A stretch of 50,974 nucleotides of DNA from Bacteroidales bacterium (GTDB lineage: Bacteria; Bacteroidota; Bacteroidia; Bacteroidales; Bacteroidaceae): contig SUXT01000008.1 of assembly GCA_015060835.1 (NCBI GenBank), positions 1 through 50,974 of the forward strand. The letters are read 5' to 3'. Within the stretch, counting starts at the first letter, position 1. Each line of letters opens with the position of its first letter. The notes under the pieces are model-generated. The model was not told the origin of the DNA. It did no database searches and was given only the letters and a program-made list of their open reading frames with translations. Position numbers and translations under genes: made by a program. Shown here piece after piece: positions 24,051-33,018 of this stretch.

Positions 24051-25553
24051 ATGAATTGTGAATTGGATATGAACCCTAATAGGGTGGTGGCTTTCCTTGG
24101 CAAACCTTGCAAGGAATTTACTAAGGCCGACATTGTGCGTTACATCAGAGAGAATGGAATAAGAATGGTGAATTTCATGTATCCTGCGGGTGACGGCCGT
24201 CTGAAGACTCTTAATTTCGTGATAAACAATGCAGCGTACCTCGATGCTATACTCACCTGCGGTGAGCGTGTCGACGGTTCGAGCCTTTTCCCCTTCATTG
24301 AGGCGGGCAGCAGTGACCTTTATGTGTTGCCGCGTTTCAGCACAGCATTCCTCGACCCGTTTGCTGAGATTCCTACGCTTTCGATGCTCTGTTCTTATTT
24401 CAATAAGGATGGCGAGCCGCTTGAAAGTTCTCCCGAAAATACTTTGCGCAAGGCCTGCAAGGCATTCAATGAGGTTACCGGTATGGAGTTCCAGGCAATG
24501 GGCGAGCTTGAGTATTATGTGATTGCACCAGATGAGGGTACTTTCCCCGCTACTGACCAGAAGGGTTACCATGAGTCGGCTCCCTATGCCAAATTCAATG
24601 AGTTCCGCACACAATGTATGGCTTATATTGCTCAAGCAGGCGGACAGATAAAATATGGACACTCAGAGGTTGGTAATTTTACTATCGATGGTCTTATCTA
24701 TGAGCAGAATGAGATTGAGTTCCTGCCTGTTGCGGCTACCGATGCAGCCGACCAGCTGATGGTAGCCAAGTGGATTATACGCAATCTGGCATACCGCATG
24801 GGTTACGATATTACTTTTGCTCCCAAGATTACTGCGGGAAAGGCCGGTTCGGGATTGCATGTGCATATGCGCATTGTGAAGGATGGCAACAATCAGATGC
24901 TCGACGGTGGTGTGCTCTCTGCAACCGCACGCAAGGCTATTGCAGGTATGATGGAGCTTGCTCCTTCGATAACAGCCTTTGGAAATACCAATCCTACATC
25001 ATACTTCCGCCTTGTTCCTCATCAGGAGGCTCCCACAAATGTCTGCTGGGGCGACAGAAACCGTTCGGTGCTTGTCAGAGTTCCCCTCGGCTGGGCTGCC
25101 AAGAGCGACATGTGCAAGATTGCCAACCCGCTTGAGGCTGAGAGCAATTATGATACAACACAGAAGCAGACTGTGGAGATGCGTTCTCCCGATGGCTCGG
25201 CCGATGTTTATCAGTTGATAGCCGGTCTTGCGGTTGCTTGTCGTCACGGCTTTGAGATTGAGAATGCACTGGAACTTGCCGAAAAGACTTATGTAAATGT
25301 GAATATCCACAAGAAGGAGAATGAAGACAAACTGAAGACACTTGCCCAGCTTCCCGACAGTTGCGAGGCTTCGGCCGATTGCCTTGAGCGTCAGCGTGCT
25401 GTCTTTGAGCAGTATAATGTCTTCAGTCCTGCGATGATTGATGGTATTATCAAGCGTCTGCGCTCATACGGCGACAGGACTTTGCGCAGCGAGATTGAAG
25501 GCAATCAGGAGGAGATGCTCAAATTGGTGAACAAATATTTCCATTGCGGATAA
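24051..25553 (+). CDS. Glutamine synthetase family protein (GlnA or gamma-glutamyl-polyamine synthetase type)
   Basis: The 500-aa protein has an N-terminal beta-grasp domain (about residues 25-110). The catalytic domain shows metal-site glutamates in GELEYYV and EIEFLPVAA, the ATP-site motif GSGLHVHM, NPTSYFRLVPHQEAP, the arginine-rich NRSVLVRVP and EMRSPDGSADVY. These enzymes join ammonia or an amine to the gamma-carboxyl of glutamate using ATP. It could be an ordinary type I glutamine synthetase. It follows the polyamine transporter genes, and PuuA-type enzymes of this family glutamylate putrescine, so a polyamine role is possible. Sequence alone does not decide. Its promoter appears to come from element 2d. 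Confidence 0.87.
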   Translation: MNCELDMNPNRVVAFLGKPCKEFTKADIVRYIRENGIRMVNFMYPAGDGRLKTLNFVINNAAYLDAILTCGERVDGSSLFPFIEAGSSDLYVLPRFSTAFLDPFAEIPTLSMLCSYFNKDGEPLESSPENTLRKACKAFNEVTGMEFQAMGELEYYVIAPDEGTFPATDQKGYHESAPYAKFNEFRTQCMAYIAQAGGQIKYGHSEVGNFTIDGLIYEQNEIEFLPVAATDAADQLMVAKWIIRNLAYRMGYDITFAPKITAGKAGSGLHVHMRIVKDGNNQMLDGGVLSATARKAIAGMMELAPSITAFGNTNPTSYFRLVPHQEAPTNVCWGDRNRSVLVRVPLGWAAKSDMCKIANPLEAESNYDTTQKQTVEMRSPDGSADVYQLIAGLAVACRHGFEIENALELAEKTYVNVNIHKKENEDKLKTLAQLPDSCEASADCLERQRAVFEQYNVFSPAMIDGIIKRLRSYGDRTLRSEIEGNQEEMLKLVNKYFHCG

Positions 25554-25573
25554 TATATCTTTTAATTTAAATC

Positions 25574-25610
25574 AGATGGGGTTGCACTTTTTGGTAACCC
25601 CATCTTTTTT
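25574..25610 (+). terminator. Rho-independent terminator after the glutamine-synthetase-family gene
   Basis: Arms AGATGGGGTT (25574-25583) and AACCCCATCT (25596-25605), with a 12-nt loop and a T run to 25610, lie 21 bp past the stop. The rest of the gap to 25800 is AT-rich; it must hold the efflux operon promoter, but I see no exact box. Confidence 0.88.
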
Positions 25611-25800
25611 ATAGTTATGTCTATTATTTCATATTATTTTTTTTGTTTTTTCAGGTGCTTGTAATTCTAATTTTTACTAAATTTGCTCGTTAAACTTAGT
25701 ATAAAATTGTATGTGTTAAATTTTATTTAAGATTTTAATCTTTAACCATTGTATAGGTGTCCAATTAAGCGTAATATAAGAAAATAATATATCACACACT

Positions 25801-26883
25801 ATGAACAAATACGTCAAATGGGGTATAGTAACAGTTGCAGTTGCAGGTCTTGCGACTGTATTGGGTATACGCACCTTCACCCCACAGGTAAACGAAGAGA
25901 TTAAGGAGAAACCGGTTGCTGCAAAGGGAAAGCAGAGCCGCGACTTGAATGTGAAGGCCATTGTGCTTGAAGAGACTGAAATTTCGGACGAGTTTTTCGT
26001 CAGCGGCAGTATCCTGCCCGATGAAGAGGTGGATCTCTCGTTTGAAACATCAGGTAAGATTACAGACATTTTCTTTAAGGAGGGTACGCGCGTTTCCGAG
26101 GGCGATCTTCTGGCAAAAATCAACGATGCTCCCTTGCAGGCCGAACTGAAGAAGTTGAAGTCGCAGTTGAAACTATATACCGACCGTCTCTACCGTCAGA
26201 ATGCTTTGCTTGAAATTGAGGCTGTCAGTCAGGAGGCTTTCCAGGAGGCTGAGACCAATCTTGCAACCCTTCAGGCTGAGATTGACAAGGTTACAGCAAA
26301 TATTGAACTTACAGAGCTTCGCGCGCCGTTTGACGGTATCATTGGTCTGCGACAGGTGAGTCAGGGTACTTATGCATCGCCCACCACTGCTGTTGCCAAA
26401 CTGACAAAGACCAATCCTCTGAAAATTGATTTTGCAGTGCCCGAAAGATATGCAGGTACACTGAAGGCGGGTACTCCCCTTACATTTACAGTTGAGGGCG
26501 ACCTTAAAGAAAAAAAAGCTGAAATCTATGCGGTGGATTCTCATGTGAACAGCGAGACACGTACATTCGGAGTGCGTGCACTGTATGACAATTCCGATGG
26601 CCGTCTCTACCCGGGACGATATGTAAGCGTGGCGCTAACCACCCAGACTTTCGAGAAGACACTTGCAATTCCCAGTCAGGCTATTGTTTCGGAAATGGGT
26701 ATCGACAAGGTATTCCTCTACAAGAGCGGAAAGGCTGTGCCTGTGGAGATAAAGAAGGGTGTTCGCACTGAATCGCTCGTGCAGGTAATAGATGGCCTCT
26801 CTGTGGGCGATACTGTAATTACCACCGGTACTATGCAGCTTCGCACAGGACAGAAGGTTATCCTCGACAGTGTTAACAAATAA
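25801..26883 (+). CDS. RND efflux pump periplasmic adaptor subunit
   Basis: The 360-aa membrane-fusion protein has an N-terminal membrane anchor (about residues 7-25). A lipoyl half-motif follows (EEVDLSFETSGKITDIFFKE, about 75-95), then an alpha-hairpin coiled coil (about 110-165), the second lipoyl half (LRAPFDGIIGLRQVSQGTY) and the beta-barrel and proximal domains. It links the inner-membrane pump encoded next to the outer-membrane channel. It starts a three-gene operon. No TetR-type regulator is adjacent, unlike many such pumps. Confidence 0.94.
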   Translation: MNKYVKWGIVTVAVAGLATVLGIRTFTPQVNEEIKEKPVAAKGKQSRDLNVKAIVLEETEISDEFFVSGSILPDEEVDLSFETSGKITDIFFKEGTRVSEGDLLAKINDAPLQAELKKLKSQLKLYTDRLYRQNALLEIEAVSQEAFQEAETNLATLQAEIDKVTANIELTELRAPFDGIIGLRQVSQGTYASPTTAVAKLTKTNPLKIDFAVPERYAGTLKAGTPLTFTVEGDLKEKKAEIYAVDSHVNSETRTFGVRALYDNSDGRLYPGRYVSVALTTQTFEKTLAIPSQAIVSEMGIDKVFLYKSGKAVPVEIKKGVRTESLVQVIDGLSVGDTVITTGTMQLRTGQKVILDSVNK

Positions 26884-26888
26884 AATTC

Positions 26889-26895
26889 AAGGAGG
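26889..26895 (+). promoter_or_regulatory. Full Shine-Dalgarno sequence before the RND pump gene
   Basis: AAGGAGG ends 6 bp before the ATG at 26902. Most genes in this window have no such site, as is usual in Bacteroidota, so this exact match stands out. Confidence 0.7.
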
Positions 26896-26901
26896 AAGAG
26901 T

Positions 26902-29900
26902 ATGAATATTTCCGAACTTAGCATACGGCGTCCGGTACTTGCAACCGTGTTGACGCTGATAATAGTGCTTTTCGGCCTTATCGGATATGCGAGCCTTGGT
27001 GTGCGTGAGTATCCGTCGGTCGACAACCCTATTATCTCTGTATCCTGCTCCTACCCCGGAGCCAATGCCGATGTTATCGAGAATCAGATAACCGAGCCGC
27101 TCGAACAGAATATCAACGGTATTCCCGGTATCCGTTCACTCACCAGTGTGAGCCAGCAGGGACAGAGCCGCATCACTGTGGAGTTTGAACTCTCTGTGGA
27201 CCTTGAAACTGCCGCCAACGACGTGCGCGATAAGGTGTCGCGTGCACAGAGATACCTGCCTCGCGACTGCGACCCTCCTACAGTCTCAAAGGCAGATGCT
27301 GATGCTATGCCTATCCTTATGGTGGCGATACAGAGTGAGAAGCGTTCGTTGCTCGAAATAAGCGAAATTGCCGACCTTACTGTAAAGGAGCAGTTGCAGA
27401 CTATCCCTGAGGTAAGCAGCGTTTCCATCTGGGGTGAGAAGCGTTACTGTATGCGTCTGTGGCTCGACCCTGTGAAGATGTCGGGTTATGGTGTTACGCC
27501 TATGGATGTAAAGAATGCGTTGGATAAAGAGAATGTGGAGTTGCCGTCGGGTAGCATCGAGGGCGACAATACTGAACTTGCGATACGTACACTGGGACTT
27601 ATGCACACTACCGATGAGTTCAACAATATTGTTATCAAGCACAACGAGGGTAGGGTGATACGCTTCAGCGACATTGGCCGTGCCGAACTTAGCGCACGCG
27701 ACCTCAAGAGCTATATGAAGATGAACGGTGTGCCTATGGTGGGTGTTGTAGTGATTCCCCAGCCGGGTGCCAACCACATTAACATTGCCGAGGCTGTCTA
27801 CGACCGTATGGAGAAGATGAAAAAGGACTTGCCCGATGATGTTACGTATAACTACGGATTCGACAATACACGCTTCATCCGCGCCTCAATCAACGAGGTT
27901 AAGAGCACTGTTTACGAGGCATTCATCCTTGTGATTATCATCATTTTCCTCTTCTTGCGCGACTGGCGTGTTACGCTTGTTCCCTGTATTGTTATTCCTG
28001 TATCGCTTGTGGGAGCCTTCTTCATCATGTATGTGTGCGGATTCTCTATAAACGTGCTTTCGATGCTCGCCATAGTGCTTTCTGTGGGACTTGTGGTGGA
28101 TGATGCGATTGTGATGACCGAGAATATTTACATACGAATAGAGCGCGGTATGCGTCCGATTGCGGCCGGAATCGATGGTGCGAAGGAGATTTTCTTTGCA
28201 GTAATTTCTACGACAATCACCCTGCTCGCGGTGTTCTTCCCCATTGTCTTCATGGAGGGAACAACAGGTCGCCTTTTCCGCGAATTCAGTTTCGTGGTTG
28301 CCGGTTCGGTGATAATTTCTTCATTTGCGGCGCTTACCTTCACTCCCATGCTCGCTACAAAATTGCTTGTTCGTCGTGAGCAGCAGGGATGGTTCTACCG
28401 CAAGACAGAGCCTTTCTTCGAGGGTATGAACCGCTATTATGCACGCAGTCTCAACTGGTTCTTGCGTCGTCGCTATGTCTCTATCGTGATTATGGTGCTT
28501 GCGTTCATCGGCATCGGATGGTTGTGGAGCACTATCCCTTCGGAAATGGCACCGCTTGAGGACCGTTCGAGCATCACCATTCGTACAATGGGTGCCGAGG
28601 GTGTAACATACGAATATATGCGCGACTACACTGAAGATATTACCCTGATGGCCGACTCTTTGATGCCCGATGCAGCGTTCATTACATCGCGTGTGTCGAA
28701 CGGTGGCGGTAACATTCAGATTACACTAAAGGACTTGCAGCAACGAGATTATACTCAGATGGAGGTTGCCGAAAAGCTTTCAAGGGCTGTGCGTAAAAAG
28801 ACTGATGCGCGTGCATTCGTGCAGCAGCAATCCACATTCGGAAGCCGTCGCGGAGGTATGCCTGTGCAGTATGTGCTTCAGGCTACCAGCATAGAGAAAT
28901 TGCAGGAGGTGCTTCCTAAATTCATGGCAAAGGTTTATGACAGCCCTGTTTTCCAGATGGCCGACGTCGACCTTAAATTCAGTAAGCCTGAGTTGCGCAT
29001 TGAGATTAACCGCGAAAAGGCTAACCTTATGGGTGTGAGCACAAGAGATATTGCGCAGACACTGCAATATGGGCTTAGCGGCCAGCGTTTGGGTTATCTT
29101 TACCTCAATGGCAAGCAGTATGAGATTGTTGGCGAAATTAACCGTCAGCAGCGTAATACTCCTGCCAATCTGAAATCTATTTATATGCGTAGTACTGATG
29201 GCGAAATGATACAGATGGAGAATCTTGTGGAGCTTATCGAGGGTATTGCGCCTCCGAAGCTCTACCGTTACAACCGCTTCGTGTCGGCTACCATCTCTGC
29301 CGGATTGGCAGAGGGAAAGACCATCGGCGACGGACTTGACGAAATGGACAAGATTGCTGCAAACACTCTCGATGATACCTTCCGTACGGCTCTTGCCGGT
29401 GACTCCAAAGAGTTCCGCGAAAGCTCGTCGAGTCTTATGTTTGCATTTGCGCTGGCGCTTGTACTCATTTATCTGATTCTTGCCGCACAGTTCGAGAGCT
29501 TCAAGGATCCGTTCATCATCATGCTCACTGTGCCTCTCGCCATCTGCGGAGCACTTATATTCATGTCGTTCGGCGGACAGACGATGAACATCTTCAGTCA
29601 GATTGGTATAATCATGCTCATTGGTCTTGTGGCAAAGAACGGTATTCTTATTGTGGAGTTTGCCAACCAGAAGCAAAAGGCGGGTGTAGACAAGATGATG
29701 GCGATTCGTGACGCAGCGGTACTCCGTCTGCGCCCCATCCTCATGACAAGTGCATCGACCATCCTCGGACTTCTGCCGCTGATGTTTGCCACAGGCGAAG
29801 GATGTAACGGCCGCATAGCAATGGGTACTGCAGTTGTTGGAGGTCTGCTTATCTCTACAATGCTTACCATGTATATAGTTCCTACAATATATTCATTCGT

Positions 29901-29934
29901 ATCAACCAACCTCGTTAATAAAAAACAGCAATAA
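26902..29934 (+). CDS. RND efflux pump inner-membrane transporter (HAE1/AcrB type)
   Basis: The 1010-aa length and twelve-helix plan fit AcrB-type drug pumps. It begins ISELSIRRPVLATVLTLIIV with the first helix, then the large periplasmic loop. The proton-relay pair is in VGLVVDDAIVMTENIY (helix 4, about residues 395-412), followed by the second-half helices (about 530 and 850-1000). It exports hydrophobic compounds in exchange for protons through the TolC-type channel encoded next. Its stop overlaps the next ATG by one base. The substrate range is not predictable. Confidence 0.96.
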   Translation: MNISELSIRRPVLATVLTLIIVLFGLIGYASLGVREYPSVDNPIISVSCSYPGANADVIENQITEPLEQNINGIPGIRSLTSVSQQGQSRITVEFELSVDLETAANDVRDKVSRAQRYLPRDCDPPTVSKADADAMPILMVAIQSEKRSLLEISEIADLTVKEQLQTIPEVSSVSIWGEKRYCMRLWLDPVKMSGYGVTPMDVKNALDKENVELPSGSIEGDNTELAIRTLGLMHTTDEFNNIVIKHNEGRVIRFSDIGRAELSARDLKSYMKMNGVPMVGVVVIPQPGANHINIAEAVYDRMEKMKKDLPDDVTYNYGFDNTRFIRASINEVKSTVYEAFILVIIIIFLFLRDWRVTLVPCIVIPVSLVGAFFIMYVCGFSINVLSMLAIVLSVGLVVDDAIVMTENIYIRIERGMRPIAAGIDGAKEIFFAVISTTITLLAVFFPIVFMEGTTGRLFREFSFVVAGSVIISSFAALTFTPMLATKLLVRREQQGWFYRKTEPFFEGMNRYYARSLNWFLRRRYVSIVIMVLAFIGIGWLWSTIPSEMAPLEDRSSITIRTMGAEGVTYEYMRDYTEDITLMADSLMPDAAFITSRVSNGGGNIQITLKDLQQRDYTQMEVAEKLSRAVRKKTDARAFVQQQSTFGSRRGGMPVQYVLQATSIEKLQEVLPKFMAKVYDSPVFQMADVDLKFSKPELRIEINREKANLMGVSTRDIAQTLQYGLSGQRLGYLYLNGKQYEIVGEINRQQRNTPANLKSIYMRSTDGEMIQMENLVELIEGIAPPKLYRYNRFVSATISAGLAEGKTIGDGLDEMDKIAANTLDDTFRTALAGDSKEFRESSSSLMFAFALALVLIYLILAAQFESFKDPFIIMLTVPLAICGALIFMSFGGQTMNIFSQIGIIMLIGLVAKNGILIVEFANQKQKAGVDKMMAIRDAAVLRLRPILMTSASTILGLLPLMFATGEGCNGRIAMGTAVVGGLLISTMLTMYIVPTIYSFVSTNLVNKKQQ

Positions 29935-31256
29935 TGAAATTAAATAGATTTATATATACAGCCGCGCTTCTGTTTGCGGCAATGTACGCTTCGGCTCAAG
30001 AGGCCAACAGCCTGAAGGCTTGTCTCGAAAAGGGATTGGAAAACAACTATTCGCTCCGCATAATCCGCAACAAACAGCAGGTGGCGGAAAATAATGCTAC
30101 ATGGGCCAATGCGGGAATGTTGCCTAAGGCCGACATAAGTGCAGGGTACAGTGGTACGCTCGACAACAGCAACAGCACTGCGCGTGAGGATGGCTCTGTC
30201 AGCAAGATGCGCAATATAAACGACAACACTTTGCGTGCGGGAGTTGATGTGCAGTGGAAGATTTTCGATGGATTCAAGATGCAGGCCGATTACAACCGTT
30301 TGCGCGAACTTAAATTGCAGAGTGAGACTCAAACCCGTTTAGCAATAGAGGATTATGTGGCTAAGTTGACTGCCGAGTATTACAATTTTGTGCAGCAGCG
30401 TGCCCGTATGCGTAACCTTAATCATGCTGTGCAACTTTCGCGTGAACGTCTGCGAATAGTGCATGCAAGATATGCGATTGGTGACAATTCGCGCCTCGAT
30501 CTTCTTCAGGCACGCGTGGACTTCAATGCCGACAGTGCCGAGAGTGTGAAGCAGAATGAGCTGCTTGCAACTTCGCGCATACGCTTGCAGGAACTTATGG
30601 CGGAGCGTAACATAGACAATGCTTTTGTCGTTGCCGACACTTTGGTGGATGTCAATCGTCCGCTTAACTTCGATAAGTTGTGGGAATTGACCATGCGTAG
30701 CAATGCTTCGTTGCTTATTGCTGCACAGGACAAGAAGATTGCAGAATCGGAATTGAGAAGCATCCGCTCGCGCGACTATCCCTATTTGAGCCTTAATGCA
30801 GGATACGGTATAACACAGAACAAATATGAGACCGGTGCAACAGAGAAGCGCAAGCAGTGGGGTGCCGACTTTGGTGTAACCATGGGATTCAAACTGTTCG
30901 ACGGCAACAGAGGCCGCGAACGCCGAAATGCGAAGATTGCCATACAGAATGCCGAGCTGGCCATGCAGGAACTTGAACTTACGCTGTATGCCGACCTCTG
31001 CGACTTGTGGCAGGCTTACGAAAATAACAAGAAATTGCTTGCGCTTGAAAAGATGAATGTGATTGCAGCACGCGAAAACTACGCTATTGCACATGAGAGA
31101 TACCTCTTGCGCGACCTTTCCGGTATTGAGATGCGCGAGGCTCAGAAGAGCCTTCTCGATGCAGAGGAGCGTATTCTTGTAGCTGAATATAACACCAAAT
31201 TGTGTGAAATTTCACTGCTTCAGTTGAGCGGTACCATAATGGTATATTTGGAATAA
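29934..31256 (+). CDS. TolC-family outer-membrane efflux channel
   Basis: The 440-aa protein has a signal peptide (residues 1-22, ending AMYASAQ) and the two-fold repeated helical barrel of outer-membrane efflux proteins. YNFVQQRARM (about 141) and the later YENNKKLLALEKMNVIAARE segment are the matching long helices. It completes the tripartite pump with the two preceding genes and is coupled to them by TAATG overlap. Cytidine deaminase begins 3 bp after its stop. Confidence 0.92.
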   Translation: MKLNRFIYTAALLFAAMYASAQEANSLKACLEKGLENNYSLRIIRNKQQVAENNATWANAGMLPKADISAGYSGTLDNSNSTAREDGSVSKMRNINDNTLRAGVDVQWKIFDGFKMQADYNRLRELKLQSETQTRLAIEDYVAKLTAEYYNFVQQRARMRNLNHAVQLSRERLRIVHARYAIGDNSRLDLLQARVDFNADSAESVKQNELLATSRIRLQELMAERNIDNAFVVADTLVDVNRPLNFDKLWELTMRSNASLLIAAQDKKIAESELRSIRSRDYPYLSLNAGYGITQNKYETGATEKRKQWGADFGVTMGFKLFDGNRGRERRNAKIAIQNAELAMQELELTLYADLCDLWQAYENNKKLLALEKMNVIAARENYAIAHERYLLRDLSGIEMREAQKSLLDAEERILVAEYNTKLCEISLLQLSGTIMVYLE

Positions 31257-31259
31257 ACT

Positions 31260-31745
31260 ATGAAGGAGATTGTATTGCATACAACCGTCAAGGTGTGCAA
31301 ATATGAGGATTTGAGCGAGGAGGACCGATTCCTTGTTGATATGGCTCGCAATGCTGCCAAGAGCAGTTATGCGCCCTATTCGCGTTTCAATGTGGGTGCT
31401 GCGGTGAAACTCGATTGGGGTACGATAATAACCGGTAGCAATCAGGAGAATGCAGCCTATCCTTCGGGCCTCTGTGCCGAACGTGTGGCGCTTTTCAGTG
31501 CCGGGGCGCAATATCCTGCAAGAGCTGTGGATACGTTGGTTATTGCAGCCCGCAATGCCGATGGTGAACTGTCGCGTCCTATAGCCCCTTGCGGTGCGTG
31601 CCGTCAGGTGATGCTGGAAGTGGAGTCGCGACATAAGCGTGCCATGCGTGTAATTCTTTTTGGAACGGATTGTTGTTATATTATTGAGGGTGGTGCAAGG
31701 GAGTTGTTGCCTCTCTCTTTCGATTCGGGATTTTTGGAAGGGTAG
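31260..31745 (+). CDS. cdd: Cytidine deaminase
   Basis: The 161-aa protein has the homotetrameric cytidine-deaminase zinc site: CAERVALFSA (cysteine and catalytic glutamate) and APCGACRQVM (the two other zinc cysteines), preceded by YAPYSRFNVGAAV. It converts cytidine and deoxycytidine to uridine and deoxyuridine for pyrimidine salvage. It lies 3 bp after the efflux channel gene, so it is read on the same transcript although the roles are unrelated. A terminator follows. Confidence 0.96.
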   Translation: MKEIVLHTTVKVCKYEDLSEEDRFLVDMARNAAKSSYAPYSRFNVGAAVKLDWGTIITGSNQENAAYPSGLCAERVALFSAGAQYPARAVDTLVIAARNADGELSRPIAPCGACRQVMLEVESRHKRAMRVILFGTDCCYIIEGGARELLPLSFDSGFLEG

Positions 31746-31769
31746 TCATACCTTGATGTGTTGATAAAT

Positions 31770-31818
31770 ATTTCGCCCTCATTGCTACTCATCGAGTCAG
31801 TAATGAGGGCGAAATTTA
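31770..31818 (+). terminator. Terminator after cdd
   Basis: Arms ATTTCGCCCTCATT (31770-31783) and AATGAGGGCGAAAT (31802-31815) form a 14-bp perfect stem with an 18-nt loop, 24 bp past the cdd stop. The T tail is short. The remainder of the gap to 32454 is the two family 1 copies. Confidence 0.8.
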
Positions 31819-31830
31819 TGGTTGCGGAAA

Positions 31831-32100
31831 TATTGGTGTCCGGTAAACGTATTTAATTCTTTTAAAATTCGATATTTAAGTTTGTATAAGCCCCAATTCA
31901 TTATTAAGACAAATTTAAGTCAATGATTGGAACTCCCTCGCCCTGCGGGCACTCCCTCTTCAAGAGGGAGAATGTCGTATATTAATAATTTTCAATGATT
32001 TACATTCCTCCTCTTGAAGAGGAGGTGGATTCAAAAACTTGTTTTTGAAGACGGAGGAGTTCAAAACATAAGCAGAATAAAAATTAACCGGACACTAATA
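31831..32100 (+). mobile_element. Family 1 MITE-like element, copy D (270 bp)
   Basis: The ends are TATTGGTGTCCGGTAAA and the complement of TATTAGTGTCCGGTTAA. The interior matches copies A and C: the CCCTCGCCCTGCGGGCACTC module, a CCTCCTCTTGAAGAGGAGG palindrome and the TTCAAAAAC/GTTTTTGAA hairpin. The 9 bp before it (TTGCGGAAA) do not recur after it or after D'. So the original target duplication has been lost by recombination or deletion. Confidence 0.85.
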
Positions 32101-32453
32101 TTTTAAAATTCGATATTTAAGCTTGTATAAGCCCCTATCCCTTTTTTGATACAAATTTGAGTGCAATGGTTTAAACTCCTCCTCTTGGATAAGAGGAGGT
32201 GGATTCAAACGCAAAAGCGTTTGAAGACGGAGGAGTTTGAAACTATTGCTTGTGTTATTATTCAAACTCCCTCCCCCGTTCTAAGCCTCACTTTACGTTC
32301 GGCACTCCTTTGGGGAGCTAAAGCTCCCGTCGTCGCAAACATTGCTTATTACGCAATGTCCCTCTTATCCAAGAGGGAGAGTTGTTAACCTTGTTTTTGA
32401 AGACGGAGGAGTTCCAAAACATCAGCAGAATAAAAATTTACCGGACAGCAATA
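32101..32453 (+). mobile_element. Family 1 MITE-like element, copy D' (353 bp), left end deleted
   Basis: It begins at TTTTAAAATTCGATATTTAA, which in copy D lies about 29 bp inside the left end, so the left terminal repeat is missing. The right end is intact (TTTACCGGACAGCAATA). It holds the changed but still pairing hairpin TTCAAACGC/GCGTTTGAA (32204-32225). It ends one base before the stop codon of the minus-strand DUF2147 gene. Confidence 0.8.
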
Positions 32454-32454
32454 A

Positions 32455-32913
32455 TTATTTTATCTTCTGCCAGTAGATTGTTGTACCTATACCGAATACT
32501 GTACCGCGGAGTTTGAGTTTCTTCTCGCTTTCGAATTCTGCTGTAACGTTTACGCGTATACCTTTTGAGGGGTCGTAGATTTTTGCGTCGCCCCACTGCT
32601 TGTCGCTTTTGAGGTATTTGAGACCTTTGACAATCACAACCTTGTCGATGTCTGTGTTGCGGAGCTTCTTGTCGGGGTTTTTTACATCCTTGCGTTTTTT
32701 GCCGTTTGCATCGTTGGGGTTCTCTACCCAAAATATTTGGGCTGTGTATGTGCCATCAGCAGCCTTTGTTACTCTAACTTTACTCTTGCTGCCGCCGCGG
32801 TCGGTGAGATATTCACCTACAATGTTGTCGGCTTTGCTGTTGAGTGTACTTTGCGCAAATGTGGGCAATGTCATTGCAATTGCGCAGAACAGTGTCATGA
32901 TGAGACTTTTCAT
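32455..32913 (-). CDS. DUF2147 family secreted protein
   Basis: The 152-aa protein has a signal peptide (residues 1-20, MKSLIMTLFCAIAMTLPTFA). A DUF2147 domain fills the rest: NIVGEYLTDRGGSKSKVRV, IFWVENPNDANGKKRKD, IYDPSKGIRVNV and a closing LRGTVFGIGTTIYWQK. It is a periplasmic or exported beta-rich protein of unknown role. The stop codon is one base from element D', so the gene has lost any native terminator. A -7 box lies at 32943-32950. Confidence 0.9.
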   Translation of the reverse strand: MKSLIMTLFCAIAMTLPTFAQSTLNSKADNIVGEYLTDRGGSKSKVRVTKAADGTYTAQIFWVENPNDANGKKRKDVKNPDKKLRNTDIDKVVIVKGLKYLKSDKQWGDAKIYDPSKGIRVNVTAEFESEKKLKLRGTVFGIGTTIYWQKIK

Positions 32914-32942
32914 TTTTTCTCTTTAAATTGGTTAATTTTGCA

Positions 32943-32950
32943 CAAAAGTA
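32943..32950 (-). promoter_or_regulatory. Candidate -7 box for the DUF2147 gene
   Basis: The minus strand reads TACTTTTG, 29 bp before the ATG at 32913. A TTTG occurs 14 bp upstream (32965-32968), which is closer than the usual 19-21 bp. Confidence 0.45.
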
Positions 32951-33018
32951 GATATAATTCTGCACAAAGTATGTGTCTGTGTGTAAAAAACATCGCGACT
33001 TGTTTTCAAAATGTACTC

